This document shows, one piece after another, positions 23,346 through 32,553 of a stretch of DNA of 64,000 nt. Both the position numbers and the translations under genes were made by a program. Under the pieces are notes generated by a model. That model was not told where the DNA came from and searched no databases. It saw only the letters and a list, made by a program, of their open reading frames with translations. The stretch is from UBA2336 sp964419145. Lineage in GTDB: Bacteria; Bacteroidota; Bacteroidia; Cytophagales; Cyclobacteriaceae. The stretch lies in the NCBI GenBank assembly GCA_964419145.1, contig CAYQOM010000002.1:806001-870000 (forward strand). The letters run 5' to 3'. Position 1 is the stretch's first letter; each line of letters opens with the position of its first letter.

Positions 23346-25346
23346 CTACCCTTTGCCCGTTGGCACGCTCACGGTAAATCGGGCATACTGCCCATGTTCA
23401 CTTTCAACAGCCACACTCCCGCCCATGGCGGCCACGCTTTTGCTCACCAGGTAAAGTCCGAGGCCGGCACCTTGTGCTTTCGTGTGCCCCCGGTAAAACA
23501 TTTCAAACACGCGTGCTTTGTTTTTATCGTCAATACCAATGCCGTTGTCGTGTACAACCAACTCAACCGTATCCTTTTGTTTGGTAATAGACAATTCAAT
23601 CTCAGGTTTTCCATTTTCACGTAACGTGCTGTATAACATGGCATTTTCCAGCATGGGCACAAGTATATGTTCTTCCAGTGCAGGCATGGCGTAAAACTCC
23701 AGCTTGTCGTCCATGGTAATGGTCAGGTCAATGTTCTTTTCCTTCAGTTCGGCTCCAAACTGTATCTGCACCAATTCCTCCAGGCTTGATTTCGTGTACT
23801 TTTTCGGGGTTTTATCTTTCCCAATGTCGCTAATGGAGATCAGGCGTTTTAACACTGCATCCAGGTTGGTGGTGGCCAACATCACTTTACTCAGCAGTTC
23901 CTCCTGTGGAATGTGACCGGCCAGGCTGCACAATCCTAATATGGATCGCAGCGGTGCCCGCATATCGTGAGCCGAGCGGTAAAGAAAAGTATCGAGTTCG
24001 CGGTTGGTTTCGGCCAACATAACCGTACGCTTCTCCACTATCTTCTCCAGGTTTTCATTGATGGTCTGTACTTCCTCGTTCGCAGCTTTTAAGGCTCTCG
24101 CCTGCCTGCGTAGCCTTCCACTAAAGGTGATCAGCAACACAATCAGTACCCCAAAAGCGGCCAGTAACCCCAACACCACAAACAACCGCTGCCTGAACTG
24201 CCGTTGCTCTTCCAGCCGGGTTGATTCGGCTTCAATCAATTGGGTCTCCAGGTTTTCTATATCAAAATATTTCTCTTTCAATGAATTAATCAGTGCCCGG
24301 TAGTCCTCCTGGTTTTTGAAAAATTTCGATTCGTTTTCAATCAGCAATTTCTCCAGCATGTCCAGGTCGTTCAGCAAACCTGCCCGCTCTACCGGACCGA
24401 GGTTGGTAAAGCCTTGTTCCAGCTTTTCGGTAATGAGTTTAATTTTTTCATCAAAGCTTTCGCGGTTAAAACCCAACGCCTGACTTTCCTGTGTAGCCTG
24501 TCGGATGAGGTTACGGATGTCTTCGGCTACAAAGGATGAATCGGATATGTTGCCCACAAACACTTCAGGCTCCCTCCCTTCAGCTTTTCGATGTTGTTCC
24601 TCAAGTTCTTTAAACTTGGCATCTACACGGGCTAATTCCTGTGCACTAAGCTTGGTAAAATCTTTATTCCGCATCACGGCATAAAAAACCGTAAGCGATT
24701 GAATCGAATCTAACTGCGACAGGTTGAATTTTTCTTCCACTTTGGCAACGGGTTCCTGTGCCGGTGTGGCGCTGGCCACTACTTCAGGTCGCACAAATAA
24801 GGTTTGCTCCCCGTTTACAGTGGTTAACTGCGAAACCACGTAGGGCGGCACCTTGAATTGCCCGATTGTCTTTACCTCTTCCTGCAAGGGAATCGGAAAC
24901 ATAGCTCTCCCCTGCTGATCGGTGGTGATCTGAACATCCGTGGCTCCACTGAAATACACGCGCTGTTGCGGTACGGGTTTACCGTCTTCAAACCTTACCG
25001 CAAGCCGCACTTCCTTGTAGCGCTTTTTACGCAATACAATTTGAAGCACCCCTTTGGCCATGCTCCATGAATCTACTTCGTATTGCTGATCTTTTATGTC
25101 AATGTTTTTTACCGGCAAGGCACTGGCAACAATCTCGGTGATAACCGAACCTTTGTTTCCGGTGTTGATGTAAGGCGCACCATCCAATGAAACTTCAGCA
25201 AACGCAAAAGGCTGTAATTGTTCATTCAGGGTTTTGATTTGCAGTACCTGTTTTTGTTGGGCATACAAGGAAGCCACACTGCTGAAGATGAGCAGGGTAA
25301 GCATCAACACCCGCGAAGGAAATAATATGGTAAGGCGCTTAGTCAA
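23346..25346 (-). CDS. Membrane sensor histidine kinase of a T9SS adhesin operon
   Basis: This 666-residue protein has a signal peptide (to LYAQ, about residue 30), then a periplasmic part with two beta-rich segments resembling carboxypeptidase-regulatory or Ig-like folds (about 35 to 190) and a helical region (about 210 to 390). One membrane segment follows at about 392 to 410 (LFVVLGLLAAFGVLIVLLITF), then a coiled coil, a HisKA domain with SAHDMRAPLRSI (phospho-acceptor His) and a HATPase with ENAMLYS, DNGIGID and GAGLGLYLVSK. Its start overlaps the upstream PD40 gene by 8 bp, so it is translationally tied to the adhesin operon. No response regulator is adjacent. Probably it senses the state of the surface or export complex; that is inference. 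Confidence 0.85.
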   Translation of the reverse strand: MTKRLTILFPSRVLMLTLLIFSSVASLYAQQKQVLQIKTLNEQLQPFAFAEVSLDGAPYINTGNKGSVITEIVASALPVKNIDIKDQQYEVDSWSMAKGVLQIVLRKKRYKEVRLAVRFEDGKPVPQQRVYFSGATDVQITTDQQGRAMFPIPLQEEVKTIGQFKVPPYVVSQLTTVNGEQTLFVRPEVVASATPAQEPVAKVEEKFNLSQLDSIQSLTVFYAVMRNKDFTKLSAQELARVDAKFKELEEQHRKAEGREPEVFVGNISDSSFVAEDIRNLIRQATQESQALGFNRESFDEKIKLITEKLEQGFTNLGPVERAGLLNDLDMLEKLLIENESKFFKNQEDYRALINSLKEKYFDIENLETQLIEAESTRLEEQRQFRQRLFVVLGLLAAFGVLIVLLITFSGRLRRQARALKAANEEVQTINENLEKIVEKRTVMLAETNRELDTFLYRSAHDMRAPLRSILGLCSLAGHIPQEELLSKVMLATTNLDAVLKRLISISDIGKDKTPKKYTKSSLEELVQIQFGAELKEKNIDLTITMDDKLEFYAMPALEEHILVPMLENAMLYSTLRENGKPEIELSITKQKDTVELVVHDNGIGIDDKNKARVFEMFYRGHTKAQGAGLGLYLVSKSVAAMGGSVAVESEHGQYARFTVSVPTGKG

Positions 25347-26931
25347 ATAAATCTTTTACAAATACAATTTCAGGAATACCAAGGTCGCGCTTGTATTTTG
25401 AAAGCTCGAACGCTACTTTTTGTTTTCCGCTCTCCCCTTCCACCTCAATGATGTAGTAGCTGAATTTGGGAATCACAAGGGTGAGGTTACCCTGTGCATC
25501 AGACGTGGTCTGGTACACGCGCGTGCCTGTCGTGCGGTCGATCATGGAAATCGTAACGCCCGGCCAGGGCTTTACATCCTGGGTTGAACTCCAGCTATGA
25601 TCTTTTATTTTCAACAAGGCATTCAGGGTAAGTGGATACTGCTCCAGGTTGATATCGAATTCGTAAAGATCGTCATCCAGTCCGCCTGCTTTTCGGTTAG
25701 ATGCCAGAAAACCTTGCATGCCCAAGGAATCCAGGATAACGGAGAAATCATCATACGAACTGTTAATCGGGTAACCCAGGTTTTCCGGTTCCTGCGCGTT
25801 TAAGGAATCACGTGAAAAGGCAACCTTGTATAGGTCAAGTTGACCCAATCCCGCATGACCATCAGAAGAAAAGTAGAGGGTTTTATTGGCGTGCAGAAAG
25901 GGAAACACTTCATCTTTGGGTGTGTTGATCGAAGGTCCAAGATTAACGGGTACTGACCAGCTTCCACTTTTTCTTTCAGATAGGTAAAGATCCTTACCTC
26001 CCAAACCCGTTGGTGAATCAGCTGAAAAGATCAGCACATTACCAGCTTCGTTTAAGGTGAAACTGTTGATTGAATAATCTTGAAAATGCGGAAACGTCTC
26101 AGTTACCTTCCATTGATTGTTCACCCTGGCAGCAAAGGATAATTGAAGTGGTCGCATACCCTGGGCATCGCTTTCATCAGCATTAGCCACAAATGCCATG
26201 CGCAACCCACGGTCATACAACACAAACGGTCCGGTATTCCATGATGATTGCAGTTCACGGGCAAAAACTTCTGGCTGTTCCGTGTTGATTACATCTTCAT
26301 TTGGATCATACCTTATTTGGGTTTGATACATCCGGTAGAAATCTGCCTGATTGTGCAGTCGTTCAACCGGTGTTTGATTTTTTTTGTTCGAAGTAAAAAA
26401 TAGCCTGTCACCCACACGTTGCGGCCCGAATTCGCTGTACGGAGTATTGAATGATAACTTCCGTATAGCTACGTGTGCAGAGTCCTCCATCAGGTATTGG
26501 CGGTTGTGAATCCGCCAGATTTTTTTTTCAATCCACTCCGCCTGCCCGAGTGTTAGCAATTGCTGATAGATATCCAATGCGCGATCGTACTTTTTAAGGG
26601 CAAGTAACGCTTCAGCATATCTAAACAAGGCATCCGAATCGGTAATGGTCTCTATTGCAATGGCCTTGCCATACGCATCAATGGCTTCGTTAAAACGATT
26701 CAGCTCATCATAGCAACGACCCAATTTCAGGTAAAGCGAAAGATCGGTTGGTTGTTTCTTTATGGCCAGTTCAAAGTATACACTGGCGTCAGCCCACGCC
26801 CGTTGATCAAATTTTTCATTTCCTAACTGCGCATCTCCTTTCCCAATCGACCATACGCTTTCCTGAGCAAGCGCTGTTGTGGCCACAAGCGAGAATAAAA
26901 GCAATAAGCGATATGGTTGTAGAAAAAACAT
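25339..26931 (-). CDS. TPR, PD40 beta-propeller and CRD protein (PorE-like without OmpA domain)
   Basis: The 530 residues begin with a signal peptide (to ALAQ, about residue 22). TPR helices follow (about 30 to 135; SVYFELAIKKQPTDLSLYLKLGRCYDELNRFNEAIDAYGKAI). Then come WD40/PD40 propeller blades (SEFGPQRVGDRLFFTSNK, SPTGLGGKDLYLSERKSGSW, LYFSSDGHAGLGQLDLYK), and a C-terminal carboxypeptidase-regulatory-like domain (about 430 to 525; GVTISMIDRTTG, YQTTSDAQGNLTL). PorE of the type IX system has this order plus an OmpA peptidoglycan-binding domain; here that last domain is absent. The gene starts one base after the end of the PorP/SprF gene. It may link an outer-membrane complex to the following sensor kinase, whose periplasmic part has a related fold. 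Confidence 0.82.
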   Translation of the reverse strand: MFFLQPYRLLLLFSLVATTALAQESVWSIGKGDAQLGNEKFDQRAWADASVYFELAIKKQPTDLSLYLKLGRCYDELNRFNEAIDAYGKAIAIETITDSDALFRYAEALLALKKYDRALDIYQQLLTLGQAEWIEKKIWRIHNRQYLMEDSAHVAIRKLSFNTPYSEFGPQRVGDRLFFTSNKKNQTPVERLHNQADFYRMYQTQIRYDPNEDVINTEQPEVFARELQSSWNTGPFVLYDRGLRMAFVANADESDAQGMRPLQLSFAARVNNQWKVTETFPHFQDYSINSFTLNEAGNVLIFSADSPTGLGGKDLYLSERKSGSWSVPVNLGPSINTPKDEVFPFLHANKTLYFSSDGHAGLGQLDLYKVAFSRDSLNAQEPENLGYPINSSYDDFSVILDSLGMQGFLASNRKAGGLDDDLYEFDINLEQYPLTLNALLKIKDHSWSSTQDVKPWPGVTISMIDRTTGTRVYQTTSDAQGNLTLVIPKFSYYIIEVEGESGKQKVAFELSKYKRDLGIPEIVFVKDLFD

Positions 26932-26932
26932 C

Positions 26933-27877
26933 TTACCGTGGCGATGAAATGTTATGGGTGTTGTATCGAAAAATGTATTTAAGCATCAACTCGTGCGAGC
27001 CAGTACGCGGAAGTGCTACATTACCCAAAGCAAAATCATAGGCATACCCCAATTGTAATTGCTTAGACGCTTGTGCCATGAGCAATGTTGTTAGTGATTT
27101 TTCGCTGCGATAGGATGCGCCCAGGGTAAGTACATTCCGGTAGATAATGTTGGCATTCACATCAAAAGCAGTTGGCAAATCAGGTGCATAACGAATTAAA
27201 AAACCCGGTTGAACTTTCCAGTACGGGTTCATGGTAATGGTATATCGGCTAAATAAAAAATAGTGTGCGTTATCCACTTCAAATGATGCGGTGTCGCTTG
27301 GATTCTCACGATGCGAAAGGAAAGATGGGGCTGATAAACCAAGTTGAAAATTTTTAGAACGGAAGAAGAAACCGAAACCAAAATCAGCATACAAGCTGTT
27401 CACGGCTCGCGCAAGATTGGGATCTACGGTTCCATTTTGTATCAATGAAGGGTAATCCGAGCGTTGATGAATGACATTGATTTGAGCACCAAATGAAAGT
27501 GTGGATTGCTTACCTGTCTTCAGGTGGTACGCAGGAGCCACACTGGCAAATAAATTTTTATGCACCCCGATTTTATCGTGTGTCAAAACTAATCCCAATC
27601 CGAGATTCTGTTTTACGAAAGAACTATGTGCCATCAAGGTCTGTGTCTTGGGCGCATTTTCAACACCACTCCACTGATCGCGATTGATAAAGCCGAGACT
27701 CAGTACCTCTTCCCCACCGGCAACTGCAGGATTGATGGCGAGTGGGTTGAACATATACTGCGCATACTGGGGCATTTGTTGCGCATGTGCATGAAGAAGT
27801 GCGCCAAGCAGCAGTAAGAATATTCCGGTGATGTGTTTTATTGATGCCATGCTTCCCCTCCTAGCGTACAAGTTCAA
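26933..27877 (-). CDS. PorP/SprF-family T9SS outer-membrane protein
   Basis: The 314-residue protein has a signal peptide (to HAHAQ, about residue 33) and the family's N-terminal signature QMPQYAQYMFNPLAINPAVAGG, followed by RDQWSGVENAPKTQTL and a predicted beta-barrel of some 12 to 14 strands (for example GLGLVLTHDKIG, LSFGAQINVI, LGLSAPSFLS). In Flavobacterium, SprF is needed to deliver the adhesin SprB, and genes of this family usually sit directly downstream of large cargo with a type B sorting domain. That is exactly the arrangement here: it overlaps the 3' end of the HYR adhesin gene by 17 bp. It is probably the dedicated surface anchor or exporter for that adhesin. Confidence 0.93.
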   Translation of the reverse strand: MNLYARRGSMASIKHITGIFLLLLGALLHAHAQQMPQYAQYMFNPLAINPAVAGGEEVLSLGFINRDQWSGVENAPKTQTLMAHSSFVKQNLGLGLVLTHDKIGVHKNLFASVAPAYHLKTGKQSTLSFGAQINVIHQRSDYPSLIQNGTVDPNLARAVNSLYADFGFGFFFRSKNFQLGLSAPSFLSHRENPSDTASFEVDNAHYFLFSRYTITMNPYWKVQPGFLIRYAPDLPTAFDVNANIIYRNVLTLGASYRSEKSLTTLLMAQASKQLQLGYAYDFALGNVALPRTGSHELMLKYIFRYNTHNISSPR

Positions 27878-30725
27878 TGGATCCCGTTAATACTTCCCGC
27901 GTTTGCTGAATCTCTATCCGGTAGAAATAGGTTCCGGTAGGCAACAGGTTTCCTGATGTGTTCTCACCCGTCCATACCACCGACACGTTGTTGTAACCCG
28001 AAGCTTCGTATACAATCCCGCCCCAGCGATCAACCACTACCACCCGGTTATTCGGGAAGAATTCAATATCCTGAATGATCCATACATCCTGAATGCCGTC
28101 ACCATTGGGCGTGATAGCGGGCGTGGCCTTCAGGTTAAGTACTTTACGGTTTACGGTAACTGTGAATCGGCATTCAACCGCATCGCCTGCTTCGTTTTCG
28201 GCCGTGTAAATAACTTGTGTTGCACCTTCCGGGAAAACATCACCAGGTTCGTGCGATTGTGTGATGGTTAACTCGCCACACGCAATTGAAAATTCCGGTT
28301 CATCCCAGGTAACAATGGCTGTATTACTTTCATCAGCACCGACCAAAATATTTTCAGGACATGATTCAAGTATTGGTAATTGGGTATTGTTTACTGTAAC
28401 CGTAAATGAGCAGGTGGCAGTGTTGCCGCCTGGGTCTGTTGCGGTATAGGTCACTACTGTTTCGCCAATGGGAAAAGCTGTTCCCGGTTGGTGGCTGGTC
28501 GTGACATTTGCGGAACAGTTGTCTTGGGCAGTGGGCGGTGTCCATGAAGCAATAGCTGTGCAAGAAGTACTCGCGGTTAATTCAATGTTAGTCGGGCAGT
28601 TGGTGAATACAGGGTTCGTGTTATCCCGGATGGTTACGGTGAAACTGCACGTAGCCTGATTGCCATTTTGGTCCGTTGCCGTATAGGTTACGGTTGTTAC
28701 CCCAACCGGAAAGGTACTTCCAGGCATGTGGCTTGCTGTAACGGTAACCGAACAATTATCCTGAGCTACAGGTGCACCCCAATTAACAACACGGCTACAC
28801 CCATTGGTAGTAGTTAGAGATGAGTTTGGCGGACAGGAATTAAAAACGGGAGGTGAACTATCCACCACCGTTACCGTGAAACTGCAAGTGGCTTGATTCC
28901 CGTTTTGATCCGTTGCTGTGTAGGCCACGGTAGTCACGCCAACCGGAAAGGTACTTCCAGGGATATGACTTGCCGTTACCTGGACTGAACAGTTGTCTTG
29001 TGCTACGGGTGCTGTCCAACTAACTGTGCGGTTGCAATTGTTATTTGCGTCAAGTAAAATGTTAGAAGGACAGGAATTAAAAACAGGTGGTGAATTATCC
29101 ACTACGGTTACTGTAAAACTGCAAGTGGATTGATTTCCACTGGGGTCGGTAGCAGTATAAGTCACCGTAGTAACACCAAGCGGAAAAGCGCTTCCAGAAG
29201 TATGGGTACCGGTTATGTTTACGGAACAGTTATCCTGCGCAATGGGATTGGTCCATGTGGCTGTGGCGCTACAATTACTATTGGCTGACACCTGAATATT
29301 GGATGGACACGAGGTAAACATTGGAGCAGAATTATCTACCACCGTTACCGTGAAACTGCAAGTGGCTTGATTCCCGTTTTGATCCGTTGCTGTGTAGGCC
29401 ACGGTAGTCACGCCAACCGGAAAGGTACTTCCAGGGATATGACTTGCCGTTACCTGGACTGAACAGTTGTCTTGTGCTACGGGTGCTGTCCAACTAACTG
29501 TGCGGTTGCAATTGTTATTTGCGTCAAGTAAAATGTTAGAAGGACAGGAATTAAAAACAGGTGGTGAATTATCCACTACGGTTACTGTAAAACTGCAAGT
29601 GGATTGATTTCCACTGGGGTCGGTAGCAGTATAAGTCACCGTAGTAACACCAAGCGGAAAAGCGCTTCCAGAAGTATGGGTACCGGTTATGTTTACGGAA
29701 CAGTTATCCTGCGCAATGGGATTGGTCCATGTGGCTGTGGCGCTACAATTACTATTGGCTGACACCTGAATATTGGATGGACACGAGGTAAACACTGGAG
29801 CAGAATTATCTACCACTGTAACCGTAAAATTGCAGGTGGATTGGTTTCCACTAGGGTCTGAAGCTGTATAGGTAACAGTGGTGACACCAAGCGGAAAGAC
29901 ACTTCCGGAAGTATGCGTGCCGGATATGTTGGCGGAGCAGTTATCCTGTGCAACGGGATTGGTCCAGGTGGCTGTGGCACTGCAATTACTGTTGGCTGAT
30001 ACCTGAATGTTTGACGGACACGAAGTAAATACCGGTGGCGTATCATCAACAACGGTAACATTAAAGTCACAGGTTGATTGATTGCCGTATTTGTCGGTTG
30101 CTGTGTGTGTAACGGTGGTCGTACCCAGAACAAACAAACTTCCCGAAGCCTTGGAGACGGTAAGAACCGGAGAGCCACAATTATCCGAAACAGGAGGATT
30201 AGACCAATTTACCGGAACGGAACATGCGTCTTGCGGTAGCGATACTTGTATGTTGGAGGTGCAACTGATGAAATTAGGTGGTGTAGTGTCCAGCAACTCA
30301 CTCGGACAGCAAAGAGGGCCTCCATTCCTACTTTGGGCCGCACGAATTTTAAAATCATCATACACTTGACCGACCACTATGAAATTACACTGGGTACTGA
30401 TCTGCGTTATAAAAATTTCGGCTATGTAAATCTCAATGAATGGACCACTAAAACTCTGTCCTGGAGTACGGGAATTGACCGTAAAAGTTTGTCCAGGATT
30501 TATGGTTCCAGAATACACTGAACCCAAATCATCGTTGATGGTAATAGAACCTTCTTGATTCCCCTCATACAAAAGCGTAAACGAACTGATCCCACCAGAA
30601 CACGGACTACACTCCGCTAACGTGGGACACAAGCATTCCTGCCCGTTTGCCGGGAGTACGCTTAGCAGAAGCAAAACCAACGCAAAAAATCCTGTTCGTT
30701 GAACAGTGCGGTTTCGTGTCATCAT
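27861..30725 (-). CDS. HYR-repeat surface protein with type B T9SS sorting domain
   Basis: The 954-residue protein has a signal peptide (to ANGQ, about residue 28), a cysteine-rich unique N-terminal domain (about 30 to 150), then nine HYR (hyalin-type Ig-like) domains of about 79 residues, each starting PVF.SCPSNI, with conserved W, DNCS, G.T.VTYTATD and CSFTVTV. The C-terminal about 85 residues are the gliding-motility-associated domain (ITPNGDGIQDVW, VVVVDRWGGIVYE, LPTGTYFYRIEI), which routes cargo through the type IX system to a PorP/SprF partner. Each HYR domain has three cysteines, so disulphides are likely. Two of the domains have been duplicated as a unit of 474 bp. It is the first gene of the operon and probably acts as an adhesin. 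Confidence 0.92.
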   Translation of the reverse strand: MMTRNRTVQRTGFFALVLLLLSVLPANGQECLCPTLAECSPCSGGISSFTLLYEGNQEGSITINDDLGSVYSGTINPGQTFTVNSRTPGQSFSGPFIEIYIAEIFITQISTQCNFIVVGQVYDDFKIRAAQSRNGGPLCCPSELLDTTPPNFISCTSNIQVSLPQDACSVPVNWSNPPVSDNCGSPVLTVSKASGSLFVLGTTTVTHTATDKYGNQSTCDFNVTVVDDTPPVFTSCPSNIQVSANSNCSATATWTNPVAQDNCSANISGTHTSGSVFPLGVTTVTYTASDPSGNQSTCNFTVTVVDNSAPVFTSCPSNIQVSANSNCSATATWTNPIAQDNCSVNITGTHTSGSAFPLGVTTVTYTATDPSGNQSTCSFTVTVVDNSPPVFNSCPSNILLDANNNCNRTVSWTAPVAQDNCSVQVTASHIPGSTFPVGVTTVAYTATDQNGNQATCSFTVTVVDNSAPMFTSCPSNIQVSANSNCSATATWTNPIAQDNCSVNITGTHTSGSAFPLGVTTVTYTATDPSGNQSTCSFTVTVVDNSPPVFNSCPSNILLDANNNCNRTVSWTAPVAQDNCSVQVTASHIPGSTFPVGVTTVAYTATDQNGNQATCSFTVTVVDSSPPVFNSCPPNSSLTTTNGCSRVVNWGAPVAQDNCSVTVTASHMPGSTFPVGVTTVTYTATDQNGNQATCSFTVTIRDNTNPVFTNCPTNIELTASTSCTAIASWTPPTAQDNCSANVTTSHQPGTAFPIGETVVTYTATDPGGNTATCSFTVTVNNTQLPILESCPENILVGADESNTAIVTWDEPEFSIACGELTITQSHEPGDVFPEGATQVIYTAENEAGDAVECRFTVTVNRKVLNLKATPAITPNGDGIQDVWIIQDIEFFPNNRVVVVDRWGGIVYEASGYNNVSVVWTGENTSGNLLPTGTYFYRIEIQQTREVLTGSIELVR
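28864..29811. repeat. Tandem duplication of 474 bp (158 codons, two HYR domains)
   Basis: Bases 28864 to 29337 and 29338 to 29811 are nearly identical copies. Where I compared them, the only difference found was T at 29321 against C at 29795 (Met against Val in the protein). The period is exactly 158 codons, so the reading frame is kept. Neighbouring HYR domains are similar in protein but clearly diverged in DNA, so this copy event is recent. Confidence 0.88.
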
Positions 30726-30895
30726 GACCAGTTTACTCTAAAAATAACGATTTCAAATGTACTGAATATCAATTTAATAAGTGTACTGTTTTCAAGTTAA
30801 AATTTATATAAAATTTTATAATTCGTAAAGGGTTCTTTAACCACCCGTATGAGTTGAATATCCCATGATTATTACCTGGGGCATGAGTATCACTC

Positions 30896-30925
30896 GTTTT
30901 GACTTATCTTCGCGCCTTATTTTTG
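30896..30925 (+). promoter_or_regulatory. Possible Bacteroidota-type promoter of the ABC-F gene
   Basis: TATTTTTG at 30918 to 30925 fits the Bacteroidota -7 consensus TAnnTTTG, and TTTTG ends at 30900 where a -33 element could lie, with slightly short spacing. The start codon is at 30933, so the transcript would be almost leaderless. Only the pattern supports this. Confidence 0.3.
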
Positions 30926-30932
30926 AATTTCA

Positions 30933-32552
30933 ATGCTGGCAGTAAATAAGCTTTCGCTCCAATTTGGTAAGCGTGTTCTTTTTGATGAGGTGAGCCTTCG
31001 TTTCACACAGGGCAACTGTTATGGGGTTATTGGCGCCAATGGGGCCGGAAAATCCACATTTTTAAAAATCTTATCCGGTGAAATTGACCCAACGCGCGGC
31101 AATGTGTCCATGGAGCCAGGTAAGCGAATGGCCGTATTACGCCAAAACCACTATGAATTTGATGAGGTAACGGTGCTAGACACCGTGATGATGGGCTATA
31201 CCAAGTTATGGAACCTCATGCAGGAAAAGGATGCCATTTACGCCAAGCCGGATTTCTCAGATGCCGATGGCATGCGCGCCTCTGAACTGGAAGCCGAGTT
31301 TGCAGAACTCAACGGCTGGAATGCGCAGTCGGATGCGGCCGCACTCCTGAGCGGGCTTGGTATCAATGAATCAGAACATTATAAACTGGTTAAAGAACTG
31401 GACGGCTCACAAAAAGTACGTGTGCTTCTGGCTCAGGCCTTATATGGCAATCCTGATATTTTGATTCTGGATGAACCCACTAACGACCTGGATATAAATA
31501 CCATAACCTGGCTGGAAGATTTTCTGCTTGAATTTGAGAATACCGTTATTGTTGTTTCGCACGACCGTCACTTTTTGGACACAGTATGTACCCACATTGT
31601 CGATATTGATTTTCAGGCGATACGCTTATACACGGGTAATTATTCGTTCTGGTATCAATCCAGTCAGCTGGCGTTAACACAACGCTCGGCTGCAAACAAA
31701 AAAGCCGAAGAAAAGCGAAAAGAGCTTCAGGAATTCATTGCGCGCTTCAGTGCCAATGCATCCAAATCGCGGCAAGCTACCAGCAGGCGAAAGCTGTTGG
31801 AGAAAATCAATGTCGATGAAATTCAGGCATCTACCCGCAGGTATCCCGCCATCATCTTTAAGCAAAACCGCGAAGCCGGTGATCAGATTTTGCATGCGGT
31901 TGGCCTGGGGTATTCAAACAACGGTATTCCCCTGTTCACCAACCTCGACTTCTATGTCAACAAGGGTGATAAGATTGCATTTCTAAGTAAGGATAGCCTC
32001 GCCATCACATCCTTATTCCAGATTTTGATGGGTGAACTGCATGCTACGACCGGTTCATTTAAGTTTGGACAAACCATCACCACAGCCTACCTCCCATCGA
32101 ACAATGAAAATTACTTTCAATCGGATGACAACCTGATTGACTGGCTACGCCAATATGCCGAGGAGGAGAACCGCGATGAGATATACATCCGCGGTTTTTT
32201 AGGGAAGATGCTTTTCTCAGGCGAAGAAGTTTTTAAAAAGTGTACCGTGCTTTCCGGAGGCGAAAAAGTGCGCTGCATGATCTCGCGCATGATGCTTACC
32301 GGTGCCAATGTGTTGATTCTGGATGAGCCCACCAACCACCTCGACCTGGAATCCATCACCGCCTTCAATAATGCACTGAAAGATTTTCCGGGCACGGTGC
32401 TGTTCACTTCTCACGATCACGAGTTTACCCAAACCGTAGCCAACCGGATTATCGAGCTAACGCCCAACGGCTGCATCGATAAACTTATGACCTACGATGA
32501 GTACATCTCCAGCGAAAAAGTGGCTGAACAAAAGGAGGCTTTGTACGCGTAA
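30933..32552 (+). CDS. ABC-F family ATPase, YbiT-like, with one degenerate nucleotide site
   Basis: The 539-residue protein has two ATP-binding domains and no membrane segment, as in ABC-F translation factors, and follows E. coli YbiT along its whole length (for example RFSANASKSRQATSR in the linker, about 271 to 285). Domain 1 has an intact Walker A (GANGAGKS, 34 to 41) and Walker B (LILDEP), but its signature is DGSQK (157 to 161). Domain 2 has a good signature LSGGEK (440 to 445) and Walker B (LILDEP), but where Walker A should be it reads LSKDSLAITS (351 to 360). So one composite site is canonical and the other lost both halves. ABC-F proteins act on the ribosome; the exact job of YbiT is not settled. 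Confidence 0.92.
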   Translation: MLAVNKLSLQFGKRVLFDEVSLRFTQGNCYGVIGANGAGKSTFLKILSGEIDPTRGNVSMEPGKRMAVLRQNHYEFDEVTVLDTVMMGYTKLWNLMQEKDAIYAKPDFSDADGMRASELEAEFAELNGWNAQSDAAALLSGLGINESEHYKLVKELDGSQKVRVLLAQALYGNPDILILDEPTNDLDINTITWLEDFLLEFENTVIVVSHDRHFLDTVCTHIVDIDFQAIRLYTGNYSFWYQSSQLALTQRSAANKKAEEKRKELQEFIARFSANASKSRQATSRRKLLEKINVDEIQASTRRYPAIIFKQNREAGDQILHAVGLGYSNNGIPLFTNLDFYVNKGDKIAFLSKDSLAITSLFQILMGELHATTGSFKFGQTITTAYLPSNNENYFQSDDNLIDWLRQYAEEENRDEIYIRGFLGKMLFSGEEVFKKCTVLSGGEKVRCMISRMMLTGANVLILDEPTNHLDLESITAFNNALKDFPGTVLFTSHDHEFTQTVANRIIELTPNGCIDKLMTYDEYISSEKVAEQKEALYA

Positions 32553-32553
32553 A

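Noticed and set aside
28261..30178. CRISPR-like or regulatory tandem repeats
   Set aside because: The repeats have a period of whole codons, code for HYR domains and have no short direct-repeat and spacer structure.
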